Positions 1 through 11,509 of a stretch of DNA of 64,000 bases are shown here, one piece after another. The DNA lies in assembly GCA_020746995.1 (NCBI GenBank), contig JAGPXD010000005.1, positions 682,001 through 746,000 of the forward strand, given 5' to 3'. The translations under genes and the position numbers were made by a program. The first letter of the stretch is position 1, and every line of letters begins with the position of its first letter. Under the pieces are notes generated by a model. It saw only the letters and a program-made list of their open reading frames with translations. It was not told the DNA's origin and ran no database searches. This DNA is from Plectosphaerella cucumerina (Eukaryota; Ascomycota; Sordariomycetes; Glomerellales; Plectosphaerellaceae).

Positions 1-876
1 AGCGGGATGGAACGTCGTTGCTTCTGATACTCTGTGTCCGGACATTGCAAACGGCCCGACGAGTCAAGTGACCTAAGGCGGCAAAGGCACTCAAAGACGG
101 CTTTCAGCGGCTCAAATTAGAGTTGCATTATGGTGTTTTTTGGGCTCCCGTCCTTGGCTGGAGACTGCTGGCCTTCCCTCCTGGCTCACCTGGAGAAACA
201 TGTCCTAGGCACCCAAGCCAGGGATGGCATAATCGAGGCGGCAAGCGCAACCAAGTCCATGGCCTTCGATGGCAGTTGCACATACGGGTGACCCAAGTGC
301 CGTGAACGAGATGACCCCGAAGGGGATGTTGTGGATGGTGAAAGGCGAGTCGCCAACAGACATGAAGAGGTTCGCGGCCGGGGATATGGTTGAACGGATG
401 GAGTTGAATATACGAAGTGCCTACTTTAACATCCCATGTATGCTGCGCCTTCACTCAAAGTACTATCACTCGGAAGCCATGAACCGGCCGCGTGGGGTCG
501 ATGCGTTGTGGGTTGCACAACGATGTTCGGCCCCGGATGGAGGTCCGGAGAAGGAGGACGGAGACCCGGCGGAGGCAGCCGGTGCAGGCTGGAGCTTGTA
601 GCAGGCCTCCATGCAGGGGAGGAGTTGTTGGTTCGGTCCATCCGGGGTAGGAGGGGGTCAGTCTTCGGGGCCGATGGGGGTGCCTCCAAGCGTGTAACGC
701 GACACGCTGTGCCAGCTCGGAAGGGATGTCCTTCATCAGGCCGAATGACATCAAGATTACGGACACGATATATCATTCCCATGTTCCTCCTAGTTGCAAA
801 CACATTCCGCTATTGATTCCGTTGCAACATCGAGACATCAAATTTCTTGTTTCGTCCGCAGCATCTCAGTCACACA
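1..876. other. Non-coding stretch upstream of the cupin gene
   Basis: Only short overlapping open frames on both strands, without recognisable protein motifs or splice structure. I see no supported gene. The last 100-200 bases probably hold the promoter and 5' leader of the cupin gene. Confidence 0.5.
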
Positions 877-1464
877 ATGGCGCCACCAAGCAACATCCAA
901 GCCGACTCCGTCTCCGATCTGCGCAAGCCAACTTTCCTCTTCACCGGACATGACCAGTCCAGCGGCAGGGCCATCGTCCAAGAGAAACGCCAGCCTCCAT
1001 GGACTGTCTACGATGATAAGCTCATGGCCTTCAACGTCGTCTACACGACCTCTGAATTCCCAGCAAACCTAAGCGACGACACCAATATCAAAGAGCACAA
1101 TGCTGTCATGGCCAGCAATACCTTGGGCCTCGTCAAGCAGAACGGCACCGTCTGTCGCTTCGTCGACTTCGCCCCGGGCTTTGACTGCATGATGCACCGA
1201 ACGCAAAGTCTGGATTACAGCGTGGTCCTGGAAGGTTCTATTGAGCTGGTCACGGATTCGGGGGACACCGAACTGATGAGCCGCGGGGATGTGGCGGTTC
1301 AGAGGGGTACCATGCACGCGTGGCGTAATCCGAGTGCCACTCAGTGGGCTCGTATGCTGTTTGTTCTGCAGGACTGTCAGAAGATCACCCTTGGTGGCCA
1401 GGCTCTGAAGGAGGATCTCGGAAGGGGAGTTAAGGGGCTTCCGGCGAATGGCAATGATGCTTGA
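877..1464 (+). CDS. Small single-domain cupin protein
   Basis: Single-exon gene of 195 aa. The open frame extends upstream to a TTG codon, but the first ATG, preceded by cacaca, is at 877. A cupin_2-type beta-barrel core is visible around residues 98-165: His107 in MMHRTQSLDYSVVLEG matches the metal-binding side of cupin motif 1, and the RGDVAVQRGTMHAWRN segment matches motif 2 with its His. The N-terminal hundred residues carry a conserved-looking PPWTVYDD segment. There is no signal peptide or membrane segment, so a cytosolic protein is likely. Stand-alone fungal cupins of this size often sit beside oxidoreductase or secondary-metabolite genes, but here the neighbour is the fatty acid synthase alpha gene, to which it is convergent. 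The substrate cannot be predicted. Confidence 0.85.
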   Translation: MAPPSNIQADSVSDLRKPTFLFTGHDQSSGRAIVQEKRQPPWTVYDDKLMAFNVVYTTSEFPANLSDDTNIKEHNAVMASNTLGLVKQNGTVCRFVDFAPGFDCMMHRTQSLDYSVVLEGSIELVTDSGDTELMSRGDVAVQRGTMHAWRNPSATQWARMLFVLQDCQKITLGGQALKEDLGRGVKGLPANGNDA

Positions 1465-2236
1465 GAATGAAGGCAGACAGAGTCGAGGGAGATGTGACGA
1501 ATTCCTCCAAGACAGAGTTTCTACCTGAACCGACATCGAGAAGTGCGCTGGCCCGTCCCGGTCTCCAGCATCAAGCCTTCAGTGCCTTCCCTCCCGTGAC
1601 CCAGACAAACCAATTGTATACATGTGGGAGAGTTTGAGCCATCTTTTTCCCATACAGGTCGTCATGCACGACGATGAGCAGGCTTAGTGGTCGTCAGGTA
1701 GAAGTGGTCATTAGTCACAAGATGATCCTTGCGACAGAACAAATGACGAATCGACCAGCGGGGAAGTTGTGTATGAGGGTGAGCGAACCAAAGGGCGAGC
1801 TCAAACTTCGACCCTCAGGAGGCGACCTTGGCGAGGCTCCGCCCTTCAGCTGCCAACGCCTCCAACGCCTGACACTCGATTCACGGCATATTCGACAAGT
1901 CATCCGTCATGGGCAATGCCAATCAATTATGGCCATGTCTATACCGCAGTCCCCAATAGCCCTGCATGTCTATCTACTTCCCGGCTGCCTCCGCCGAGGC
2001 GGTCCCATCGAGGACAACTCCTCCCAAAGCGTCCCCGCGGAAACACACCCCGCCGCGAAAGGCCTCGCCTTTTCCTCCCCATCCGTGCATCTTGCAGTCG
2101 TATAATCTTGGTGAAAATAAGACACGCCGCGAAGCTGAACACAAATAATAACCAAAAATGCCCCGTTGCTCCGCCCTCAAACCGTGGGGCAAAATCAAAG
2201 CGCACGCCAAACAATACACTCTATCACGTCCACTGC
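1465..2236. other. Convergent intergenic region between cupin and FAS alpha genes
   Basis: About 770 bases between the stop codons of two convergent genes. It should hold both 3' UTRs. The short open frames show no family signature, and I see no RNA gene. Confidence 0.5.
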
Positions 2237-5200
2237 TTAGAAGCTGGCGACGGCAACGGCAATGGCCTGCGTGTCCGAGTGCGAGATGGACACGCTGACC
2301 TCCTTGAGACCGGCCTTGCGGGCAGCAGCAGCGGCATCGCCACGGAGCTGAATACCATGTCAGTGACTGGCTTCTCAAAAGTCATCTGGGGATAAACTCA
2401 CTGCCACGACAGGGGCGCCCTCGTCGTTCTTCAGAATCTCAATCTCCTTCATCGGCGCACCCGCGCCCTGGCTGGCGACGCCGAGCGACTTGAACACGGC
2501 CTCCTTGGCGCTCCAGCGGCCCGCGAATGAGCTCTGGGGGCTGGGCGCGCTGCGGCAGTACTGAATCTCCTGCTCCGTGAAGTTGCGCAGGATGAACGTC
2601 TCGTTGTCGATGTTGATGGCCTTGATGTCCTCGACGTCGACGCCGACCTTGCTGTCCTTGGATGCCACCTTCTTGGCCAGCGCCTTCATGAGCTCCTCCG
2701 TAGCCTGCGACTCGCTGGGCTTGACCGGCTTCTCCGACTGCTTCATGAAGTTGGGCGAGAAAGTGAGGCCCGACGTCTTCTTGTCCTGCGTGACGCGCGC
2801 GTCGGGGTTGAGAAGAACCTTGCTGAGCTGCTCGTCGGTGTACGGCGCGTTCGACTTGGCCACGAAGAGCGTGTTGTTGATCATGCCGTTGTGCGAGAAT
2901 CGGTACGCCTTCTTCTGGCGCGCCTCCACCTTGCTGGCGTACGTCTGGTAAGTCTGCTCGTCGAGCGCCGCGAACAGGTACTTGGGGTGCACGCCGATGG
3001 CCTGCGCGCCCTTCTGTCCGAAACCGAACGACGTCACCGAGAAGGCCTTGATGCCGTCCGTCTGGAGGCTGCGGCTGGGGTACACGATCAGGTCGAACTG
3101 CTCCATGATGGGGTCGACGTTGTCGGCGTTGCGGTTGCCAGGCACCAGGCCAGTGTTGAGCACCTGCAGGCAGCCGTTCATCATCCAAGCACCGGCGGCA
3201 CCCTTGGGGTGACCCGTGAGGTACTTCTGGAAGATACCCAGCACCGCGTTGCCCTTCTTGCGGCCAAGGTGCCTGAGCTGCTGGCAGATGACCGAAGACT
3301 CGTTCTTGTCGTTGGCCTTGGTCGACGTGCCGTGGAACGAAGCGACGCCGAGGTCGTCGACAGTGAGGCCCCAGGTGGCGAGGGCACCACGGAGGGGAGC
3401 GATCGTCGGGTCGTTCTTCCAGAAGTTGTTGCCCAGGCTGCGGAGAACATCCTTCTCCTGCCTGAGGGCCTCCTTCTCGATGTGCTTGGCACGGTCGTGG
3501 GCGTACTCCTTCTCGTTGAAGCCCTGGCCCTGCGCCTTCATCGCCTCGACTTCCTCGTGGAGGTACTCGAGCTCCGACTCGTGCCACTGCTTGATCTGCT
3601 TCTTGCGAAGCTCGATCTGGCGGCGGCGGTAGTTGATGTCGAGCAGCGGCGAAGGGAACTTGCCGACGTGCTCGCGAGCCGTCGTCAGGACACCCTGGCC
3701 GGGGGCAGGGACGGAGCGACCAATCTTGTCAGTGGCGGTAGTGGTCAGGGCGACAATGCCGTGGATGGGGACACCCATGTCGAGGGCGAGCTGCGCCGTC
3801 ATGAGGATCTGGACACCGCAACCCTGCGACTCCATGAAGCCGTTCCTGGTAGTGGTGGTGGGGCGAGACATCTCGGCGGGCGTGCGGCCGTGCTCGAACT
3901 CATCGACGGCGTTGCTAGTGGCCTTCATGTTGGCGAACTCGTACGAGCCCTCCTCGCCGAAGTCATCGAAACCACCGACGAAGACAACCTTGGCCTTGCC
4001 CTCCATGATGGTCTCGTAACCGATGTCGACCGACTCGACGGAGGTGGCGCAGGCACCGACGGGGGTCTTGATGGGGCCCGACGACGAGATGAGAAGCATG
4101 TTCACCCAAGCAGCCATGGTGTTGATGAAAGACTCCTGGAGAATGTCATTCTGGACGGGCTTGTCCAGGAAGCGGTCGCGGTGCATGCCGCGGAGAGCAC
4201 CCGCACCACCCATGCCGGAGCCGACGCAGTTGCCGACCTCGGAAACGTGGACGTACTTGTAGAACTCGTAGGGGTCGGTGATACCCGACGACAGGAGAGC
4301 CTCGGCGACAGAGACGAGAACGAACAGGGTGACGGGGTCGACCTGGTCGACGATGTCCTCAGGCACACCGTAGCGCTTGGCATCCCAGCCGGTGGGGATC
4401 TGGCCGGCAACGAGGCGGTCGAAGCGGAGGGCCTTGGGGATCCAGAGGCCGGCACCCTTCTTGAGGCGGACAATGTACTCGCCCGACTCGGGGATCTCGA
4501 AGATCTCGACCTTCTCACCATGCTCGCGCTTGAACTCCTCGGCGGTCTCCTTGGAGGCCTCGAAGGGCTCGAGATCCTCCTCGATGACGACCTCGTGAAG
4601 CAGCTGCTTCTGGTTGGGGTCGTAGCCCTCGAACAGCTCGGGCTCGATGAGACGGATACCGGAGTGCTCGAGAATATGCTTCTCGTACTTCTTCTTGATG
4701 TCCTTGTCGTCGACGGGGTCGCCAGTCTTGGCGTCGACCCAGCCAGAGTAGGGCTTGCCCTTGATGGGACCGTTGTGGTTCTTGATGAGACCCATGATCC
4801 AGGCCATCTCGACGCAGCCCTCGAGGGAGAACTCGCCGTAGGCCTCCATCTCCCAACGGGTACGCGAGTTGCCCCAGGGGCCGACCTCGGCGAAACCAGT
4901 GACAACGACGACCTTCTCGAGGTCGACCATGCCCTTGAGCTGGTCGTTGAGAGGGGCAATCTCGGTGTCCCAGTCGGGAAGCGTAGGGAAGTCGAACTTC
5001 ATGTTGGCGCGGGGCTCAATGACCTTCTTCTTGTAAAGCAGCTCAGAGTCGGCGCCGTTGACAATCTTGTTCTCGATGGCGTTCTCCTTGGCGACGGCCT
5101 GACGGACCTCGCTGGTCTCCATGATCTCCTTGCGGAGCCTGGTCATGGTCTCGTTCAGGTTGGGGATGAACTGCAGGCCACCGTTGAGGTCGGCGAAGAC

Positions 5201-7929
5201 GGGCTCGGACTGGCAGAGGTCGACAATGGTGGGCGACATGAGACCCAGGAGGTTGAAAGCCATCTCCTGCTGAGAGAAGGTGCGGACGCCGAACGCCTCG
5301 ACGCCCTCGGCGACGACATTGTTGCCGCTCATGAGACCAGTCCCGCGGGTCCAGCCGATGACGGCACCGCAGATGGTGAGGTAGTGGCCCCAGTCCTCGG
5401 AGTACCACCTGTTGAACAGGGTCTCGAGGGCCAGCTTGGACTCGGAGTAGAGACCGTCGTTGCCGAAGGTGCCGTGGTTGGGCGACAGGGGCAGGACGAC
5501 CTGGGCGGGGCGGGTCTCGAAGCCGCGCTCGCCCTTCTGAGTCTTGACGCATCCAAGGAGGCGGATGAGGTTGGTCAGCATGATGCGGTGAGCCAGCTCG
5601 GACTTGGAGTCGATGCTGTCGATCTGGCGGCCGTTCTCGGGGATGGCGGCGAAGGGGATGATGAAGTCGAGATCCCAGCCGAGGCCGTTCTTGGAGTCGT
5701 AGATGTACTCAATGAGAGCCTCGACATCCTGCTTGGAACCCTGGTTGAAGGGAACGACGACAAGCTGGGAGCCGCGCGAGCCGTAGCGGGTGTACATGGA
5801 CTGGTAGTACTCGGTGACCTCACGCGAGAAGCGGCTGGTGGTGACGACCACCTTGGCACCGCCGCTGATGAGGCCCTGGAGAACCTCGGCACCGATGGAG
5901 CCAGCGCCGGCACCGGTCATGAGGGCGTACTTGCCCTGGAAAGTGACACCATCCTTGGCGGCCTCCTCGAGGCAGTCGAGGTACGAGGCAGTGAGCTTCT
6001 TGCTGTAGTCCCATCCGTGGAGGGTCTTGCGCTTGAGGTGGAGGAAGGGGATGGTTTCGACCTTGCCCTTGCTGCCGGTGGAGCGGACCTTCTTGACGCC
6101 ATTGGGCTTGCTGTTGTCCTGAGGGATGATCTGGCTCTCGCTCATGCTGAGGGAGCGCAAGACATCGCCGTACAGGCTCTTGATCTCGAGCTGGGAGGTC
6201 TTGGACATCTTGTGCTGCTCCTTGATGAGCTTGTAGATGCGCTTGAGATCGTTCTGAACCTTGGTCCTGTTGCCGTACTCGGAGATCTTGCCACCCTCAG
6301 CCATCTGCTGAACGTAGTGCTCGAGCTTGCGGCAGCTGGGGCGCTGGACCTCGGCGTAGCTGAGGTTGCCCTTGGCGTCGACGGTGGTCTGGGGGCCGGT
6401 GGGGACAGCGACATCCTTGTAGACGGGAGCGACGTCAAGAACGTCCTTGCAGTTCAGGATCAGCTGGACACCGAGCTCCTTGGCCAGCTTGTAGGTCTCG
6501 CCGCGCTCGGTGGGGCAGTTGTCAATGTGGTACTGCATGAACTCGAGCAGAGTAGGGTTGGCGCGGTTCATGATGCGCATGCAGCGGCTGACGATCTCGC
6601 GGTCGACGATCTGGAGACGGCCGAAGATGACGTCGAAGTAGATGTGGAGAGCGTCCTGGCGAGCCCAGTTCCAGGCCGAGTCGTAGGTGCGGGCCTTGAG
6701 AGGGTTGAAGACGGGCAGGATGCCGGAGGCGTAGAAGTCGCCGTGCTCGACAGTCCAGAGATCGAGCTGGGACTGCAGGAGCTTCTCGGACTTCTGGGAG
6801 TTGATGTGGGCCTTGTCGCCAGCGCGAAGGTCCATCTTGAGGTAGCGGGCGAACAGCTCAAGCTGCTGCTTGAACAGGGCGCGCTGGTCCTTGGTCAGGG
6901 CGTCGATGGCAGCAGGGTCCATCATCATGCCGCCACCGGAACCGCCAGCGGGGCCAGCAGCCGCAGCAGTGGTCAGGCTGATGCCGGCGCTGGAGGCGTA
7001 CTTCTGTGTAACGTCATCAAGGAACGCCTTGGCATCGTTCTCAGAGCCAAGACGCGCGGGAGGCTCCATGGTCAGGGCAAGGAGCAGCGCACCGTCCTGT
7101 CGGCCGGACGCGAGACCCCACCGCGACTCCAGGTGTTTCCTCGCAGCTGTGATGTTGAAGCCACCAGGCATCTTGGAAGAGATCATACGGGCGATGAGAG
7201 ACTGCGACTGCTTTCCAAGCTGGCCGTCGAATGTGGCCTGCATGGCGGCACCGAGCTCGTCGAGGGGGGTATCTTCGGGCTTCTCGGGGGTCGAGCCAAA
7301 CTCCTTTCCGAGATCACCGAGGATCTCGTTCTGGAGAGTAGACTTGCCTGGGAGACGTCAGCTTCTGGCCTACCGCCAATTTGGTGGTGTATGGGGGGAA
7401 ACTTACCGCCAACAAGGTCCTTGATGGCCTTGCTGAGGGGCACTTCGCTCAGAGGCTTCTTCAGCTTCTGGGCAATCAGGGAGCGCACAATGTCGATGGC
7501 CTGAACGGGCGCATCGGGGACCTGTGCAGCGGGGCCGGCGCTGGGAGCAGGCGCGGCGGCAGGAGCAGCGGCAGGAGCGCCAGCAGCGGGAGCGGCGGCA
7601 GCGGCGGCAGGGGCGCTGGGCGCCGCCGGCTCAGGCTCATCCTCAACGGGGTCGGCCTCGTAGTAGATGTCCTTGGCATCCTTGTTGTAGCAGAGAATCT
7701 GACGCTGGACGGACTTTGCGGCATCGTAGGCCTCGTACTTGGAGGCCAGGGTGCGCTTGGCCATGACGCCGAGGGTGTCGGCGGGACCGATTTCTACCAC
7801 CCTCTCGGCGGTCTTCTCTGCGAGGAAGACATCCTGGGTCTCGATCCACCTCACGGGCGAGGCGAACTGGTAGGCGAGAAGCTCAACGAGGAGCGTGTGG
7901 GCGAGCTCCTGCTCGACTTCGGGACGCAT
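2237..7929 (-). CDS. FAS2: Fatty acid synthase subunit alpha
   Basis: Three exons: 7407-7929, 7347-2402 and 2347-2237; introns are 59 and 54 nt with GTAAGT/CAG and GTGAGT/CAG borders. The product is 1859 aa, the usual length for fungal FAS alpha. Domains in order: N-terminal malonyl/palmitoyl transferase fragment; Ala/Pro-rich linker; acyl carrier protein with the phosphopantetheine serine in GGKSTLQNE (Ser177); ketoreductase with GAGAGSIG near residue 650; ketosynthase with Cys1274 (GACATS), His1513 ([10 protein letters not shown]) and His1554 (GHPKGAAG); C-terminal phosphopantetheinyl transferase from about residue 1742 ([16 protein letters not shown]) ending VAVAVASF. The last 36 residues lie in the third exon and are missed if the 3' intron is ignored. 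It forms the cytosolic alpha6beta6 complex that makes palmitoyl/stearoyl-CoA. The beta-subunit gene is divergent, 3.6 kb away. Confidence 0.97.
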
Positions 7930-8104
7930 GATGGGCGGTTTGCGTGGGAGAGAGAAAAAGGAGGGGGTATCTTTGGAGTGGCGGGAACAGGACGATCGAT
8001 CTCTTCTGTGGGAGGCAGAGAGAGAAGGATTGCTGTTCTGTAACAGGGTCTGGCCGAGAAAGCCGCGCGAGGACCGCTGGTTGTATGAGGAGGTGTTGGT
8101 GGTG

Positions 8105-8123
8105 TGGTGGTGGTGGTGGTGGG
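8105..8123. repeat. (TGG)n microsatellite in FAS alpha 5' leader
   Basis: About six tandem TGG triplets on plus, read as CCA in the FAS alpha transcript, roughly 175-195 nt upstream of its ATG. Confidence 0.8.
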
Positions 8124-11100
8124 AGGAGGAGAGGTCGCGGAGGTCGAGATGTTGATTAAAAGTTGGAAGCTATCCAGGGAGAGACACGGGCGAGCCACAA
8201 GGGGAGGAAGGCAGACCAGGTCGGGATTGCTCAGGATCGCGCAAGATTCTAAAAGGTGTCGAAGAGAAGGGCGGGAGGAGGTTGGAGGTTGGAGGGGGTT
8301 GACAGAGAGGCAGATGGATGAATCTCGCCTTGAGTCGATTGACTTTCCAGGAAGGAGGGTCGGGAATGGAGGGGGAGGGAGGTCGAGATGGGGGAAAAAG
8401 CGAGCGATTGTTGAACCGAGTCAAGCCAGCTACGGGATCGCGGATGCGGGCCAAAAGATGCTGAGTGCCACCTACCAACCAGCGCTCGGCGAAAGGGGAT
8501 TGGGGATGAGCTATGGGATGGACGGATGGACAGACAAGGCCCAGCAGCGGTTCGTAGGTGCAGTGGTAGGCATCCAAAGTCGAGGTACCTGGACCGCGTC
8601 TACATCGACTCCCCGAGATGCCGTCGCGGGTTCGCACTTTCCACTTTCCCACCAGACGCGCTGGCCTTGGGACGGGAAAATTGGGGTCCCAGGGGTGGGC
8701 AAGGGGGGGGTGTGCCCCATGGCGGTGGGAAGTCGCATGGCAAGCGCAGGTTTGGAGAAGGCCTGCCTTCTCAACCATCTCACCGATCTAGGCCCGGAAT
8801 GGCAAGGTGCCATCAGGGGGAATGCGACTGCCCACCCCACAGAGCCGGGATGTACAGTTTCGCTGGGACAACAGGCGATGGGGGACTTTGAGACGTCCAC
8901 AAACTCGACCCCTTTGCCCCTCCAGCACTCTCGATGCCTGGGCGCGGCGGGTCGGGTGGAGCGCATTTGGGGCGATCTTCCGTCACTGATTGAGGCGCTG
9001 CCCGCAGGTTTTGGGCACGGAGCCAATCGATTCGCCTCCTTGCCTCCAACGCTTCGTTCTTCTCTCTGCAAAAGCTCACCACCCACCACCCACCAACCCT
9101 CCGAAGGCTGCACTGCACACAAACCCACGTCTTGATGAGACAACGCACCCTTTTTGTTCGGTAGAGCATTCTCGCCCTTTGCGATCCGATGCCCCTCCAT
9201 CTTGCTAAATCCGCCACTCACCTCGGATCAGCTCGGCTGGAGGCTTTACGTCTGCTCTTCGGCCGAGCTGTCGTGCCCCTCCATCTTCCCCTCCCTGGCG
9301 CCTCTTTCCCCCCTGGTGTCAGTCGTCACTGAGACAGGCCCGGGCCCCGGGCTGAGCCCGCTGCAGGGAGCTCCCGCAGCGCAACCTTCGCCCGCGGCGG
9401 GCGGGAAGTGGCGCCATCTGGCATCCCGTCTTCCCCTGGGACTCGGCCGCGAGATGCACTGGGGGGCCCGGAGGGGCAACGGCGGCTTTCCTCTGTGCAC
9501 GTCGTCCCGTCACAACTCGACAGCGGGTACCTACAGACCTGCTGCATCTCCCCGGGCAACAAATTGAACGCCCACCCGCTCGCTCGCCCCGATTATCGCC
9601 ACGCTTTCGACGCTTCGTACTGTTTGCAGCCCTGTCGGAGGACGGCTTCTGGGCGCCGCGGGCAGTACCGTACCGCAACGCACGTCTGCCCGAGCCGGGC
9701 CCGAGGGTGACGTTGGTTCTGCGGGTGTCTCGGCCTGCAGGAGGCTAATACGGGCTGGGCCATTACTTTCTCGAGATAAGCAACGAGGGACGTTGCGCGT
9801 TCCTTATCCCGCCGCCCCCTCGTGGCGTGGCTCGCCTCAAGCCCGCTGAAGCACGTTGTGAGAGAGCGTCGAGTGACCGAGATTCAATGTTCCACACGAC
9901 CGGAATGCGCGGCTGCCTGCCACAGTCGAGGTGGGTGGTGGAAGTTTCTGGTCAGGCCGGAACCCGACGACGGAAATCAAGGGTCCTTGTCGCGCGTCCC
10001 GCTCATTCCTTGAGCCGGCCAGGGTTGACATGGACCTCGATACACCCCTCGTCCGGCAGGCGGCCGCGGGAGATTAGGCGGCGGCAGAAATCTTTTGGAG
10101 GGGCTGACCGCCTTCCCGGGGGGCAGCATCTTTGCTCGCTGCATCCCGTCCCGTCAGCCAGGCACCAGGCAATATCTCGGACAGATTTGGATCATCCGGA
10201 AACTTCTCTTCACCGGATGCAAGCAATCACGCAAGATAAGGCAAGCACATCTTCGACGGTCGAAAGCATAAAAGCGCCATTTGTCCGAGGATTGCAGCTT
10301 TAGATGGATGAATGGATGGATTGGGGTTGGTGATGTCGGGTTTGGCGGCCGGCCGGATGCCGGGCTTCGCTCCAGGGCTTGCAAGGAGCCAGATCAATGC
10401 CCGGAGCTGGCCCCTCCAAGTATCAGTACCTGCCGTCCGGGACCCCGTTCCCTGCGGATCATGCCATCAGCGTGCAGCGAGTGCAGCAAGAGCAGGAAGG
10501 GTGTGTAGCATTCCCCAACAGAACGAGAATTTTGGCGAGAGCGAGGGAAGGAGCTTCCCCTGTCACGCCCCCCCTTGCCCCTCGTTTGGCCCCGGCCTCT
10601 CGGACGCGCGGGGCCTCTCACTGGGCACTCTGGCACTCAGAATTTTTGGCTGTTGAGGGCGAGTCCATTGACCAACCGGGGGGGCCAGAAAGCGGCGCTA
10701 GGGAGACAGGTACCGGCGACGGGACGTGGGACCGGGGGGTGGCTTTAGCGCGATGCCAGCCAACACGCGGTGGGCAGGGACGAAATGTTGTACAATGCTG
10801 GGCGGGCGGGCGAGCATTGAGTGAGGAACTGCCCTGGCGTGGTGGATGGTGGATGGCGAAGCTTGAGACCGCGCCCGCCAGCCGCCAGACACGTCTTCCA
10901 GTGAGCCTGGTGAGTGTGCGATGGATGGGCCGGGCCTCCAGATTTCACTTCACCATCCCAGGCCAGGGTTCCATTGAAACATCTCCCATCCCACACGCCT
11001 CCTTCTCGTCCTGTCCTCGAACTCGACTTTGCCTTCATCATCCCTCCATCACATCCCTCTCCCCGCCACTCCAACATTTCTGGTGGACGCTCTATTCCTC

Positions 11101-11383
11101 TCCTCCATTTCAACCTGCTCCAGATCTGACCTGCCATTCCCTTTCTACCCTCGTGCGGCAGCTGTACTTTTTGGCGACTTCCCCCGCCAGATTCAATAGA
11201 CCCACGATTCCCGATCCTCATCTCCCCCCTCCCACGGCCAGGAAACCACGACACGACTCTTTCGCTTTCCCCACGCGTATAGAATCCAAAGCTGCAAACA
11301 CAAGCCGCAGCGTCCGGGCCTCCATTGCAAAACAACACTTGCCTCCTGCTCTTTGCTGAGTACACGGAGACACAGCTTACGAG

Positions 11384-11455
11384 GTGAGCGCACAGCCAAA
11401 CCCCCCACTGCCTGCTTCTCCCGAGTCCTCCGCTGACCGACCAACCCCTGAACAG
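11384..11455 (+). other. Predicted 5' UTR intron of FAS beta
   Basis: GTGAGC donor at 11384, a CTGAC branch-like element near 11433 and a CTGAACAG acceptor ending at 11455 define a 72-nt intron that ends 54 nt before the ATG. The frame happens to stay open through it. Reading it as coding would add about 42 Pro/Ser-rich residues that are not expected at the FAS beta N-terminus. Confidence 0.6.
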
Positions 11456-11509
11456 CTCCTCCTCCATAGACGAATTCTCTTGATACCCCCCAAAACTAAT
11501 TCGCCCATC

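Larger units (their letters stand above)
7930..11509. promoter_or_regulatory. Shared divergent intergenic region between FAS alpha and FAS beta
   Basis: A 3.6 kb interval between the two start codons. The part next to FAS alpha is a pyrimidine/CCA-rich leader in the direction of transcription. The part next to FAS beta is a CT-rich leader containing a likely 5' UTR intron (listed separately). Open frames of up to 343 codons are present, but none has a family signature and they overlap each other on both strands, so I call no gene. Co-regulation of the two subunits through this interval is plausible, although its length would also allow two separate promoters. Confidence 0.6.

Noticed and set aside
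2891..7504. 1537-codon open frame on plus, antisense to FAS alpha
   Set aside because: It lies opposite a certain gene; the strong C-ending codon bias of FAS alpha removes stop codons from this antisense frame. Its Leu/Val/Gly/Asp-dominated translation has no domain.
8104..9135. 343-codon plus frame next to the FAS alpha start
   Set aside because: Overlaps the FAS alpha leader and equally long minus-strand frames; no family signature.
10379..11359. 326-codon plus frame in the FAS intergenic region
   Set aside because: No domain, Pro/Ser/Arg-rich random composition, and placed in a C/T-rich promoter and leader.
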